Below, in pieces: positions 53,280-61,964 of a DNA stretch of 64,000 nt. How positions within the stretch are numbered: the stretch's first letter is position 1; every line of letters begins with the position of its first letter. The notes under the pieces were generated by a model. It saw only the letters and a list, made by a program, of their open reading frames with translations, was not told the DNA's origin and did no database searches. The stretch covers positions 1-64,000 of the forward strand of contig CAWGJH010000026.1 in assembly GCA_963822695.1 (NCBI GenBank). The letters run 5' to 3'. The DNA is from GCA-003244245 sp963822695 (GTDB lineage Bacteria > Actinomycetota > Actinomycetes > Mycobacteriales > Pseudonocardiaceae). Both the position numbers and the translations under genes were made by a program.

Positions 53280-53358
53280 TGTACCGTGCCAAAACTCGTC
53301 ACCCGGTGGTGAACTGGTGTTTCGTCGCATCCGTGTGATCATGACATGATCGCGGGCT

Positions 53359-54508
53359 GTGCTGTTTCGACTGCTGTATCTGATCTCTGTCCAGCTGTTC
53401 GGCTGGCTTGGGCTACTCGTCCGCAGCACCGCTGCCAAGGACATCGAGATCCTGATCCTCCGCCACGAAGTCACGGTGCTGCGCCGTCAGGTCAGAGCTC
53501 GTCCCTCCTGGCCGGACCGGGCAATCCTGTCCGCCCTGACCCGCTTGCTCCCCCGTCGGCTATGTCTGCACCGCATCGTCACCCCCGCCAAGCTGCTGGC
53601 CTGGCACCGTCGCCTGATCACGGAGAGGTGGACCTACCCGAACCGGGCCGGCCGTCCACCGATCAGTGACGAGATCCGCGACCTCGTGGTGCGCCTAGCG
53701 CGGGAGAACCCCTCCTGGGGACACCGACGCATCCAAAGCGAACTCGCCGGACTCGGACACCGCTTGGGCGCAGGTACCATCCGCCGGATCCTCACCGCCG
53801 CCCACGTCGGCCCCGCACCACGCCGAGCAGACACCGGCTGGCGGACCTTCCTGCACGCCCAAGCCGCCGGTCTGCTGGCCACCGGCTTCTTCACCCTCGA
53901 TACCGTCACGCTGCGGCGCCTCTATGTATAAAGTATGTTACGTGGAATACGAGCGAAGCGAACTATTCCCACGTAACAAGGATTCTGTGGACTGCGACGT
54001 AGGAGCATTCCACAGAATCCTGTTCATCATGGAAGTACGCACCCGAGGGGTCCACATCCTCGGCGTGAGTGCCCATCCCACCGTGGCCTGGACCACCCAG
54101 GCCGCCCGCAACCTCCTGATGGACCTCGGCGAGCGGATCACCTCCTTCCGCTTCCTGATCCGCGACCGGGACGCCAAGTTCATCGATGCCTTCGATGCCG
54201 TCTTCGCCTCCGAAGGCATCGATGTGGTCAAGATCCCTCCCCGGACACCCCGGGCGAACCGCTACGCAGAACGGTTCATTCGCAGCGTCCGCGACGAGTG
54301 CACCAACAGGCTGTTGATCTACCACGAGCGACACGCCCGCACCGTCCTCGACCAGTTCGCCCAGCACTTCAATAACCACCGCCCGCACCAAAGCCTCGAC
54401 CAACGCCCACCACTGCATGACCCCACCACGGTGACCCTGCTCGACGCCCCGATCCAACGTCATCGACTCCTCGGAGGCGTGATCAACCAGTACCGGCGAG
54501 CTGCCTAG
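53359..54508 (+). pseudogene. Integrase-core transposase interrupted by a 91-bp insert
   Basis: The first part (to 53928) has AKDIEILILRHEVTVLRRQV, RWTYPNRAGRPPISDEIRDL and FFTLDTVTLRRLYV. The second (from 54020) resumes with LFIMEVRTRGVHILGVSAHP, RFLIRDRDAKFIDAFDAVF and PPRTPRANRYAERFIRSVRD, the DDE core, ending GGVINQYRRAA. Removing 53929-54019 restores one continuous frame of the expected protein. The insert is 91 bases, hence a frameshift. Confidence 0.85.
53929..54019. repeat. 91-bp double-hairpin insert
   Basis: It sits exactly between a GTA and a CTG codon of the transposase. Hairpin 1: GTTACGTGGAATA (53937-53949) with TATTCCCACGTAAC (53964-53977). Hairpin 2: GGATTCTGTGGA (53980-53991) with TCCACAGAATCC (54009-54020), perfect. 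It has lower GC than the host gene and no coding sense. It looks like a small palindromic mobile unit. Confidence 0.8.
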
Positions 54509-54563
54509 TCCGGCCAAGGAAACACCTGGTCACCAGCCCTGCATCAAGTTTTGGCACGGTACA

Positions 54564-54702
54564 GGGGTGTGGTGATCTGTCGGCGCAGCGCCGCAACCTC
54601 GTGACGTAAGATCAACATCTCGACGTCTTTGGCGGCGGAGGATCGCGCCAACAACACCAACCACGCGAAGACACGGGTGGCGGTCAGATAGAGCATCCGC
54701 AC
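54564..54702 (-). pseudogene. Integrase-core transposase N-terminal fragment (copy C)
   Basis: On the minus strand GTG 54702 opens VRMLYLTATRVFAWLVLLAR, then SSAAKDVEMLILRHEVAALR, the same N-terminal region as copies A and B. It runs toward and is cut by the right end of copy B. The two partial copies therefore face each other around copy B. Confidence 0.7.
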
Positions 54703-54781
54703 AAGCACAAGCCGTGATCATGCCGCAGTCACTGGTGAGCGCTTCGTACCAGGTCAGGACCGATGCCGTCATTCTGGAGCG

Positions 54782-54961
54782 CTACGGACAGTAATACGCT
54801 GCCTCAGCGTCCAAGTTGTCCGCGCGGCGGCGGGCGAAATCGTCGTAGCTGACCGTATCGAGCACCACCACACCATCAGCACTGGGCGAAGCACTAATGC
54901 TGACGAGTGACACGCCGCTGGGGTCAGCTCCCCGCTGTGCGCGCTCTTGGCTAGCCGGCAT
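54782..54961 (-). CDS. 59-residue ORF sharing a leader with the MarR gene at 432
   Basis: ATG 54961 opens MPASQERAQRGADPSGVSLV SISASPSADG (written in two parts), which parallels the first 28 residues of the MarR gene at the left edge (AQREADPGGVALASLSASSG ADG). The DNA upstream also matches for ~40 bases. After ADG the two diverge and this frame ends SYDDFARRRADNLDAEAAYY CP. It is either a truncated relative with a replaced 3' part or a small gene of its own. Confidence 0.4.
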   Translation of the reverse strand: MPASQERAQRGADPSGVSLVSISASPSADGVVVLDTVSYDDFARRRADNLDAEAAYYCP

Positions 54962-55336
54962 TTGCTGTCCCCGGGCCGACACCGACACTGTGTTCAGCCA
55001 CCGGGGTCTGGAGCGGCACCGCTCTCGACCCGTACATCCCACGAGCCGAGCGGGCTGCATGGCATGAGCGCTGAAAACAAGCCCACCAGGGAACACCGAC
55101 CCGCCGGTAGACCACTGCACGCCGTCCACTCATCCACATCGTCGCGGTGGCGAGCGAGGTGTACGGTCGCGCGCCGACCAGCCCGGTTCGCTGTCACAGG
55201 GGGTGGCGGGTTGCCCTACATGTTTTCGTGTGGGCTGTGTCCGTCGGGGATCTGGGACAGTCCGTGGAGGAGTTGCTGGACGGCGGTGGGCACGGTGAAA
55301 CCGGTGGGTCCGACGCTGACGCAGGACCAGCGGCCG
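54962..55336. other. No supported gene
   Basis: Frames here are Arg/Ser/Pro-rich and overlap on both strands. Nothing recognisable. Confidence 0.4.
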
Positions 55337-55483
55337 TCACTGACGACGGGGCACGCCAGCGTTGGCCATGCTTTCTACCAGATCGCCGGCGAGATAGCTG
55401 TGACGGCTGTCCCAGACCCGTTGGCGGTCGACCTGGTCGAGGGTGGCCCACCACTGGCGGGCGAGTTGCAGGGAGTTGCTCAT
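55337..55483 (-). CDS. 48-residue helical protein
   Basis: ATG 55483 follows GAAGGTGG. MSNSLQLARQWWATLDQVDR, QRVWDSRHSYLAGDLVESMA, NAGVPRRQ is one or two amphipathic helices with four tryptophan or tyrosine residues. It is co-directional with the two helical proteins downstream in coordinates (55771, 56399), so the three may form a unit. No family is recognised. Confidence 0.5.
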   Translation of the reverse strand: MSNSLQLARQWWATLDQVDRQRVWDSRHSYLAGDLVESMANAGVPRRQ

Positions 55484-55770
55484 CGTGGACCCACCTTCTC
55501 GGGTAGTCGTTGTTGTGGAGCTGAAAGCTTGGTGGGGTGCGGGCGACGGGGTTTGGATTCCCGGCTGGCCAGCGAGCTGATCCGTTCGCTGTCCGCGGAG
55601 TGTTGAGACGGGGGTCGAGCCCAAGGTCGTTGGAGGGAGCTCTCGCGGGAGGTCTGGTTCGCTCTGCAGGCATGGGTCGCAGGGGCAGGGCTTGGATCAT
55701 GGGGTTCTGCGATGCGCCGGCAGGACTCCTGGAATCCCCACTACGCACTTCGACGTTTACTCGCGGGCAA

Positions 55771-56175
55771 TTATGGGCCGGGTTGTGGGGTTTCCCGCTC
55801 ACAGTCGTACTGGGAGGCGAGGCCGTCACCGACGGTGGGGGTGGTATTGATGGATCCGTGCGCGAAGTGACGCTGGGTGGTGACGAGCTCGCGCTGAGCC
55901 GCCAGCAACTTCTCGAACAGGTCATAGGTCGCGCCGGCGGTGGAGCCCAGCACAGGGATGCCCAGTGCGGGGGAGCCCAGCTGGCGGGCCAGGTCGGCCC
56001 ACACTTGGAGTGACCTGAGCGAGACGTCGAGTCCTTGTCGCATGAGCTGGACCAGCAGGTCATGCACCCGCTGGGTGGTCGGGTCCGCGACATCGTGGAA
56101 CGGATGAGGGTCGTGGTCACCGCGAGCGGCGGTGACCTGGGTGACCTGTTGGCGGTCTTTGATCTGAGCGGGCAT
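55771..56175 (-). CDS. Phasin-like helical protein, tentative
   Basis: About 134 residues from ATG 56175 with GGGAG ten bases upstream. The core THE-like region HDLLVQLMRQGLDVSLRSLQ, VWADLARQLGSPALGIPVLG and YDLFEKLLAAQRELVTTQRH is a long amphipathic helix pair of the kind seen in phasins, which coat polyester granules. The gene at 56399 has a comparable segment. No polymerase gene is nearby, so this remains a structural guess; a toxin-immunity or phage-tail-like role cannot be excluded. Confidence 0.5.
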   Translation of the reverse strand: MPAQIKDRQQVTQVTAARGDHDPHPFHDVADPTTQRVHDLLVQLMRQGLDVSLRSLQVWADLARQLGSPALGIPVLGSTAGATYDLFEKLLAAQRELVTTQRHFAHGSINTTPTVGDGLASQYDCERETPQPGP

Positions 56176-56398
56176 GTAAGTGGTGCTCCCGTGGGTTTCG
56201 GGCATGCTGGATAAGGTAAGCTGGCCACATATCACCGTCGCTGGCGCAGGGTGTATTCACTGTCGCGATGAATCGGGGTAACCGGAGGGCATTCGACGGC
56301 GTGCTCGGCATACGTCGAATGCCCTCCGGTGATGGAAACCCGCGCGAGGCGCTAGAGGCGCTTCCGGTCAGGGGGGTGACCGGTCAGGGGGTGACCGG

Positions 56399-56926
56399 TC
56401 AGGGGAGCTTCCGTTCAGAAGTGCTCGCGGCACCGCACCCTCGTGTCGTGGCGGACTCTTCCGCCTGAGTGCTCACGCGCTCGGCCCTGTCAGTGTCCGA
56501 GGTGCTGCCGTCCGACTTGTTGTGGGCGACGAAGCGGTTGCTGTACTCCGCCGTATCGTCGTCGTTGTTGTAACGCTCGTTTTTCCGCGACCTGTGAGAG
56601 TCATCGTGGCGCTGGTCGCTCATGGCATCCGGCCGGCGGTTCGTTGACCTGCCCTCTTCGACGTCCGGAGACGCGAGGTCACGCGCTACGTCGAGCATCG
56701 GCGCGGTGGCGGCCACCATGCTGTGGAAGAACTGTTGCTGGGCTTTCAGTACCTGCAAGGCGTAGTCGTAGCTGGCGACGGTCCACATGCACATCACACT
56801 TGCGGCCGTGGGCAGGCCCGCGTGCCGCTCGTGGTGACTGTCCCGCTCGTGGTGGCTGACGCGATCGGGTTGGCTGTCGTGATCGTAGTAGGTGGTTCCG
56901 GCGGACCGTTTGTCAAACGTAGTCAT
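56399..56926 (-). CDS. Helical protein with long hydrophilic tail, phasin-like core
   Basis: 175 residues from ATG 56926, GGGAG five bases upstream. The first 40 residues are His/Asp/Arg-rich (DSQPDRVSHHERDSHHERHA). The core ASYDYALQVLKAQQQFFHSM, VAATAPMLDVARDLASP is an amphipathic helix like that of phasins. The last ~80 residues are disordered and highly charged. The upstream DNA (56940-57080) is unusually AT-rich and probably carries the promoter. Together with 55771 and 55337 it may form a small granule-associated or surface operon; this is inference. Confidence 0.55.
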   Translation of the reverse strand: MTTFDKRSAGTTYYDHDSQPDRVSHHERDSHHERHAGLPTAASVMCMWTVASYDYALQVLKAQQQFFHSMVAATAPMLDVARDLASPDVEEGRSTNRRPDAMSDQRHDDSHRSRKNERYNNDDDTAEYSNRFVAHNKSDGSTSDTDRAERVSTQAEESATTRGCGAASTSERKLP

Positions 56927-57189
56927 ACTGCTCCCTGACTTTAAATACTTTGAGAGTGATCGCGTGAATTTGCAACGCGAACCTGAATTTTGAGACTACC
57001 CCGGATTTTTGAATATGTCAAACCGACGATCTTAACATTTCAGATCATTTTTGGAAATTTCCGCCAGTCCTGTTCCTCAATTCCTGCCTGATGTCTTTTC
57101 GGACTGATCCGTCGGTTTTGCGTGCTGACCAGCGGAGATGTGTGTGGGTCTTGATCAGGTCGTGTTACTCACGCTGGTTGGGGCCTACG
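56927..57189. promoter_or_regulatory. AT-rich leader region
   Basis: Bases 56940-57080 drop sharply in GC compared with everything around. They lie upstream of the minus-strand gene at 56926 and hold several TATnnT-like hexamers, for example in TTTAAATACTTTGAG. No gene is seen. Confidence 0.45.
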
Positions 57190-57400
57190 GGTCAGCTGGT
57201 GGGGATGAAGTCGAACCGGGGTGGTTCGGGCAGCTGCAGGGCGCCGAGGATGATCCTGTGCGCAGGGTTAGCGTGTAGCGCTGGGCGACTTGGCCGTCGG
57301 GGGTGGTGAGGGTAACCAGGTGCCGGCGGTCGAGGTTGAGGTCGAGGTCGATGCGGGGCTGTTGCGTTGTGCGAAGCCGGGGCAGGCGAGATCGTTGATC
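57190..57400 (-). pseudogene. Remnant of an unidentified gene
   Basis: On the minus strand one frame reads IDLDLNLDRRHLVTLTTPDG QVAQRYTL, and the neighbouring frame continues NPAHRIILGALQLPEPPRFD FIPTS to a stop near 57197. A single frameshift joins them into a sensible C-terminal end, but the family is unknown to me. Confidence 0.35.
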
Positions 57401-57408
57401 CCGGTTGG

Positions 57409-57790
57409 TCAGATCGCCAGGGTCAGCTCGGTGGTTGAGGCGTACTCGGCGCCGATGGAACCGATGTTGATGATGGAGCCGCCAGGCCGCAGCTTATCGA
57501 GCACAGCCGTGGTGGTGAGTACCGCGCTGAGCAGGTTGGCGTCCAGGTTCGCCCGCCATGTTGACCACCACGTCAAGGTCCGCACCCAGTTCGTCTGCCA
57601 TCCATGCCACCTGCCGTGGATCGGTTGCGTCACAGATGATCGGCCGCGCGTCGATCTCGGCGGCGGTGCTGGCGAGCTGGTCGGTGTTCCGCCCAGTGAT
57701 GATCACGATGTCGCCGCCGGCTCGGAACCGGACGGCCACGGCCTTGCCGAGCCCTTTCCCACCGCCGGTGACGAGCACGATCCGACTCAC
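57409..57790 (-). pseudogene. Short-chain dehydrogenase, frameshifted and 3'-truncated
   Basis: GTG 57790 (GGGGGAGGGG before it) starts SRIVLVTGGGKGLGKAVAVR, the NAD(P)-binding TGxxxGxG, then RPIICDATDPRQVAWMADEL and VVVNMAG. Near 57555 the sense moves to the other frame, ANLDANLLSAVLTTTAVLDK and GGSIINIGSIGAEYAS, and stops at 57409 before the catalytic YxxxK. The enzyme cannot work. It is divergent from the MarR gene at 57846, with a palindrome between, as expected for a once-regulated pair. Confidence 0.8.
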
Positions 57791-57811
57791 GCCTGCCCCT
57801 CCCCCTGCTAT

Positions 57812-57825
57812 GTTTAGCTCTAAAC
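57812..57825. promoter_or_regulatory. MarR operator candidate
   Basis: GTTTAG-CT-CTAAAC is a perfect inverted repeat with a 2-base centre, located between the divergent SDR remnant (57790) and the MarR start (57846). Confidence 0.65.
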
Positions 57826-57845
57826 GTGACAGTGGGAGGTGGCTG

Positions 57846-58403
57846 GTGTCCAAGGATCTCCATGCCGAGGGTTACCCGATGGGATCGACCTCCACGTGGC
57901 CCGCAGCCGATATCGCCGCGTCATGGCAACGAGAGCTTCCCGGTGTACGCACCGACTCCATCGAGATCATCACGCCTGTCTGGCGGATTGCGAAAGTCCT
58001 TGCCGACGACCGGCGGCACACCCTGGCTAAGCTCGGAGTCGACCCGTCCACACTCGATCTGCTCAGCGTGATCCGCCGTTCCGGCCCACCGTATGAACTC
58101 ACGACCCGCGAGATCACCCACAGGACACTGATCACTCCCGGCGCTGTCTCGCAGCGCGTTGCCCGCGCCGAGCAGGCAGGACTGGTTGAGAGATCACCGT
58201 CGCCCGTGTCGCGCCGTGCGGTCTCCGTCAGGCTGACCGACACCGGCCACGACCTCATCGGAACTACCGTGCGCCACCTTCTTGAGCACGAATCGGACCT
58301 CATCAGTACGCTCACAGCTGCCGAGCGCACAGCCCTTACCAGCTTTCTCACCAAACTTGAACAGACACTCATCGCGCCACCACCGGACGAACCGCAGGAG
58401 TGA
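57846..58403 (+). CDS. MarR-family transcriptional regulator
   Basis: 185 residues from GTG 57846 with GGGAGG upstream; the longer open frame overlaps the SDR and is not protein-like. A winged helix is read in TREITHRTLITPGAVSQRVA, RAEQAGLVERSPSPVSRRAV and the wing SVRLTDTGHDLIG, with dimerisation helices on both sides (AERTALTSFLTKLEQTLIAP). The palindrome at 57812-57825 is its likely site. Its regulated partner, the SDR, is broken, so it may now be an orphan. Confidence 0.85.
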   Translation: MSKDLHAEGYPMGSTSTWPAADIAASWQRELPGVRTDSIEIITPVWRIAKVLADDRRHTLAKLGVDPSTLDLLSVIRRSGPPYELTTREITHRTLITPGAVSQRVARAEQAGLVERSPSPVSRRAVSVRLTDTGHDLIGTTVRHLLEHESDLISTLTAAERTALTSFLTKLEQTLIAPPPDEPQE

Positions 58404-58630
58404 AATCCGCACAGGCGATCTACAATCGGGCACCCAGAACGTCCCCTCATCGGCAGATGAGCGCTCTTCGGTGATCGCGCGCGCCCGGACCCGAGACACG
58501 ATCCGGCCGCGAGGCCGGGGGTGGTCCACGAAGGCGGACCATGCTCGCCACCGTCGAACCGAACCGACCAACGGCCTCGCCGAAGGCTCAGCCCGCTGGA
58601 CGCGGATCACCCAATAGATGTGTCTTAAGT

Positions 58631-60025
58631 GCCCGTATTTAAATTACTCACTTTTTTGACCTGGCTCGTCCATCGACTTTTTTATGGTGTAGTTCCAGTC
58701 ACCATGAAATTCGTGCCTGACGAGCGGAAGCTGCTTCATCTCATGATCGGTCACTTTGATCCCTTTCTGGTAGACGCCGTGATCGAGTTCGGCTCGGACG
58801 GTCAGCCCGGTTCGGGTGGTGGTGCCGGCGATCAAGTTCACGACTACCTCACGACTCTCCAGGACACGGCCGCGCCAGTTCATGGAGATGTGGCTGAACA
58901 AGCGGTGCTCGATTTTGTTCCACTTCGACGTCCCGGGTGGGAAGTGGCACACGATGACGTCCAGTCCGGCGTCTTTCGCGAAGGCCGCGATCTCTTTTTT
59001 CCACAACCGGCTCCGGGAACTGTTCGATCCTCCCGAGTCGGCGGTGATCAGTAATTTTGTCGCATCGGGGTACGCCGCCGCTCCCACCTCGGTCCACCAT
59101 CGGCGAATTGTGGACACCGCGAACTCAGCCGTATCAGAGCTGTCACCCACAGAAACCCACCCGGCGTTCCCGGCCACGTCGTACACGCCGTATGGAACTG
59201 CCTTGCCCAGTTCTGGATCGGGGAAGTCGTACGTGTTGGTCTCCACCGGCTCCCCGGCTGGCCGCCATTGTCGTCCTGTCGGAGCGTAGTTACCGATGAG
59301 TTCCTTTTTCTTTGCGTCTACACTGATCACAGGCTCGCCCGCGGCTCGGAACCGCTCGATGAGACCAGTCAGATATCGGAACTGCGCATCCCGATCTGGA
59401 TGATCGTTGCCCTCGGCGGATTTGCGGGCCGCCTGCAAGCTGTACCCCATGGTGGCGAGCAACTTGGCCACCACTGAATGGGTGACCGGGAATCCCTGTT
59501 CGGTGAGCTCGTCAGCCAGGTTTCGAGTCGATTTCGTCGTCCACCGCAACGCGCATTCTCCGATCCCCGCGACTGCCGGGTTCCACCAAGTCATCCAGAG
59601 CATCCTCGAGACCCGGCATGGACTTCTCCGCCAGTTTGCGCCCGGTGCCCGGCGCCCGTACCCGATCAGACGGCTCAATCCCAGCATCCACCGCCAGCGC
59701 GCCATTCTGAACCGTCGACAAAGACAAACCCGACGCGACAGCCACCGCCTTCACTCCACCGTGACCCAACGTACGAGCCACGACACCGGTTATTATCCTT
59801 CGCTGTCGCTCATCCAGATGAGGCAGAACCTCCCCGAAGAAGAAGGACAAATCATCGTCGGTCACAGTGAAAGAAGTCGGCATGCGGAGAAGCTACTCAC
59901 AGTGAACCGCAAGCAACGGAGGCGACACGCGAAGAACGCCAAGAGTTACAGAACCGTGATTCACGAACCAGGCGGAACGAGAGTTCGCGGATCCGCCATA
60001 TAAAGTACTTTATTTAAATACGGGC
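58631..60025 (-). mobile_element. ISAzo13-like insertion sequence
   Basis: GCCCGTATTTAAAT (58631-58644) and its complement ATTTAAATACGGGC (60012-60025) bound 1395 bp with one transposase in two frames. Flanks CTTAAG and CCTAAG may be a worn target duplication. The element's ends are AT-rich against a GC-rich host. Confidence 0.8.
58644..59883 (-). pseudogene. ISAzo13-family transposase, frameshifted
   Basis: The first frame, from ATG 59883, is the N-terminal part (LPHLDERQRRIITGVVARTL, PGLEDALDDLVEPGSRGD). Near 59555 the sense passes to the other frame with ECALRWTTKSTRNLADELTE, then HPDRDAQFRYLTGLIERFRA, VISVDAKKKELIGNY, LLITADSGGSN and HFPPGTSKWNKIEHRLFSHI, the DDE core, ending at 58644. 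A one-base extra C at the junction would explain the break. Both halves together have normal family length. Confidence 0.8.
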
Positions 60026-60596
60026 CCTAAGCGAAGAGTCGTCTTCTCGACGTGGTGCCGCCGCTGCCAGCAGCGTAGGTAGGAGCTCGGTCTAGCGCTG
60101 GTGGGTTTCGCTGCTGGTTTGCCACGGGTGGTGGGTCTGGCAAAACGGAAGGCGCAATCCGCACCACTGGACCACACGCAACCGCGTTCACCCACCACGC
60201 CGCAACCAACTACCACAGGTACATAGGACATAGAGGCAGCTGCGAACGCCATCGATGCCGTCCCGCTTGGAGCTAGCAGGCACCTCGGGAGTGCAGCCGA
60301 CGGGAAACCCAGCTGGAGGCTAGCGTCGAAGACAAAACTAGCGCTCATGGGCCAATCTTGGGGCATGTACTTGTCGGAATGTGGGCGCCGTGGACGGTGT
60401 TGATGCCCCACTCACCATGCTGGCCAATGACGCCGCGGCTAGGGCAGTCGCGTTCGGGGAGCTCCGGTCGTCGATCGGGGCGAAGAGTTTTGCCATTGGC
60501 CGAGCTCTACCGCGGCCCGGCGACGGCTGTCTTGACGTGACACGTGGCCATGCTGCCCGCAAGGCGCCCCGGCAGCCGCGGTGCGATCCTGGTGTG
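60026..60596. other. Intergenic, no supported gene
   Basis: A minus-strand frame and several plus-strand frames overlap here, but none is protein-like, and the receiver gene's own extension upstream of 60597 has no family sense. It may contain the promoter of the receiver gene. Confidence 0.45.
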
Positions 60597-61007
60597 ATGA
60601 CGCTGCGCTGTCTCATCGTTGATGACAGCCCTCGCTTCCTGGATGCCGCCCGTGGCTTGCTGGAACGCCAGGGGATCATGGTCGTCGGCGTGGCGTCAAC
60701 CAGTGCTGAGGCGCTCCAGCAAGCCACCCAGCTGCGGCCGGACATCGCCCTGCTCGACATCGACCTCGGTGGGGAGAGTGGCTTCGATCTGGCCCGGCGA
60801 CTGTCCCGAGAAGCCAGCCTGGCGCGCACCCGGATGATCCTGATCTCAACTCACGCCGAGCAGGACTACACCGACCTGATCGCGGCCAGCCCCGTGGTCG
60901 GTTTCCTACCCAAGTCCACGTTGTCGGCCGATGCCATCCGCGACCTGATCACCAGCCACGGTGACGGCCACTCGGTGGATCCGGTCAGCGGGCCTCCAGG
61001 AAGGTGA
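60597..61007 (+). CDS. Single-domain response regulator (receiver only)
   Basis: 136 residues from ATG 60597. TLRCLIVDDSPRFLDAARGL supplies the acidic pocket, DIALLDIDLGGESGFDLARR the phospho-acceptor Asp, and RMILISTHAEQ and VGFLPKSTLSADAIRDLI the conserved Ser and Lys. There is no output domain, so it works by protein contact or as a phosphate sink. Its end overlaps by 23 bases with the convergent LuxR-type regulator at 60985. No histidine kinase lies in view. Confidence 0.85.
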   Translation: MTLRCLIVDDSPRFLDAARGLLERQGIMVVGVASTSAEALQQATQLRPDIALLDIDLGGESGFDLARRLSREASLARTRMILISTHAEQDYTDLIAASPVVGFLPKSTLSADAIRDLITSHGDGHSVDPVSGPPGR

Positions 61008-61638
61008 CCACCGCCAGCACCCGACGGTGATCGTCGTCGGTCTCCGGGAGACGCAGCTTGGCCAAAATGCTGCGCACGTGCTTTTCCACCGTGCCCTCGG
61101 TGACCCACAGCCGACGGCCGATGCCGGCATTGGAGCGTCCCTCGGCCATCAGCGCCAGCACCTCCCGTTCCCGCGCGCTGAGCACCACCAGCGGATCATT
61201 GCGCCGGCGCGCCGAGACCAGCTCCGCCACCAGCGCCGGATCCACCACCGAAGCACCCCTGGCGATGCGCTCAAGTGTCTCGATGAACTCCGCCACGTCG
61301 GTGACCCGGCTTTTGAGCAGGTAGCCGATCCCCCGGCCACTGGCCAGCAACTCCATCGCATGCTCAACCTCGGCATGCGCCGACAGGACCACGATGCCCG
61401 TCTCGGGGAACTCCTGGCGGATCACCCGGGCCGCCTCCAGACCCTCGGTGGTATTCGTCGGCGGCATCCGGATATCGACGACCACCAGCTCGGGCGCCTC
61501 CTGGCGGACCAGCGCCACCAGCTGCGCCCCACCACCGGCCTGCCCCACCACCGCGAAACCCGACCGCTCCAGCAGACTGGCCAAACCCTCCCGGAGCAGA
61601 ATGTCGTCCTCAGCGAGGACCACCCGCACCCTGCTCAT
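60985..61638 (-). CDS. NarL/LuxR-type response regulator
   Basis: 217 residues from ATG 61638 (MSRVRVVLAEDDILLREGLA). The receiver domain has DD at the start, ELVVVDIRMPPTNTTEGLEA with the phospho-Asp, VVLSAHAEVEHAMELLASGR and GYLLKSRVTDVAEFIETL with the Lys. A C-terminal LuxR helix-turn-helix follows: LSAREREVLALMAEGRSNAG, IGRRLWVTEGTVEKHVRSIL. It should bind promoters when phosphorylated. The expected sensor kinase is absent from the window. Confidence 0.9.
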   Translation of the reverse strand: MSRVRVVLAEDDILLREGLASLLERSGFAVVGQAGGGAQLVALVRQEAPELVVVDIRMPPTNTTEGLEAARVIRQEFPETGIVVLSAHAEVEHAMELLASGRGIGYLLKSRVTDVAEFIETLERIARGASVVDPALVAELVSARRRNDPLVVLSAREREVLALMAEGRSNAGIGRRLWVTEGTVEKHVRSILAKLRLPETDDDHRRVLAVVTFLEAR

Positions 61639-61964
61639 GGCCGAGACCTCACCATCCCGACCGGGGCGAGGCTGCGCAGCGTCCCCGTCAATCACCATGA
61701 CCAGGATTATCGCGCTAGCCACCCGCGCGGACACCGCCGGGCGCGTCGAGAAAACCCGCCTATCGTCCGACGATCAAGCAGCGCAGTGCCACGGCGCAGC
61801 CTACGAACGCAAGCTCCGTGGCCCGCATTGCAGCTAGCAGCTATCCGCATCGCGGCGCTAGCCACAGATACAGATGCCGGGTGGCAACAATGACCAAGAG
61901 CTGCCCGCACGCAATCGTTCTTCTCAATGGCAGAAGTCCGATGGGAGGGCGGTTTCAATCGGTG

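Larger units (their letters stand above)
53280..54563 (+). mobile_element. Integrase-core insertion sequence (copy B)
   Basis: TGTACCGTGCCAAAACT at 53280-53296 and its complement AGTTTTGGCACGGTACA at 54547-54563 bound 1284 bp containing one transposase gene. The element sits inside a related transposase (copy A on the left, copy C in inverse orientation on the right). No clear target duplication remains. Confidence 0.8.

Noticed and set aside
55194..56228. 344-residue minus-strand open frame
   Set aside because: Its composition is Pro/Ser/Thr/Arg low-complexity, and it overlaps two better genes (55337, 55771) in another phase.
60338..60829. 163-residue minus-strand frame with Ser/Arg-rich sequence
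   Set aside because: It is antisense to the receiver-domain gene and lacks any family pattern.
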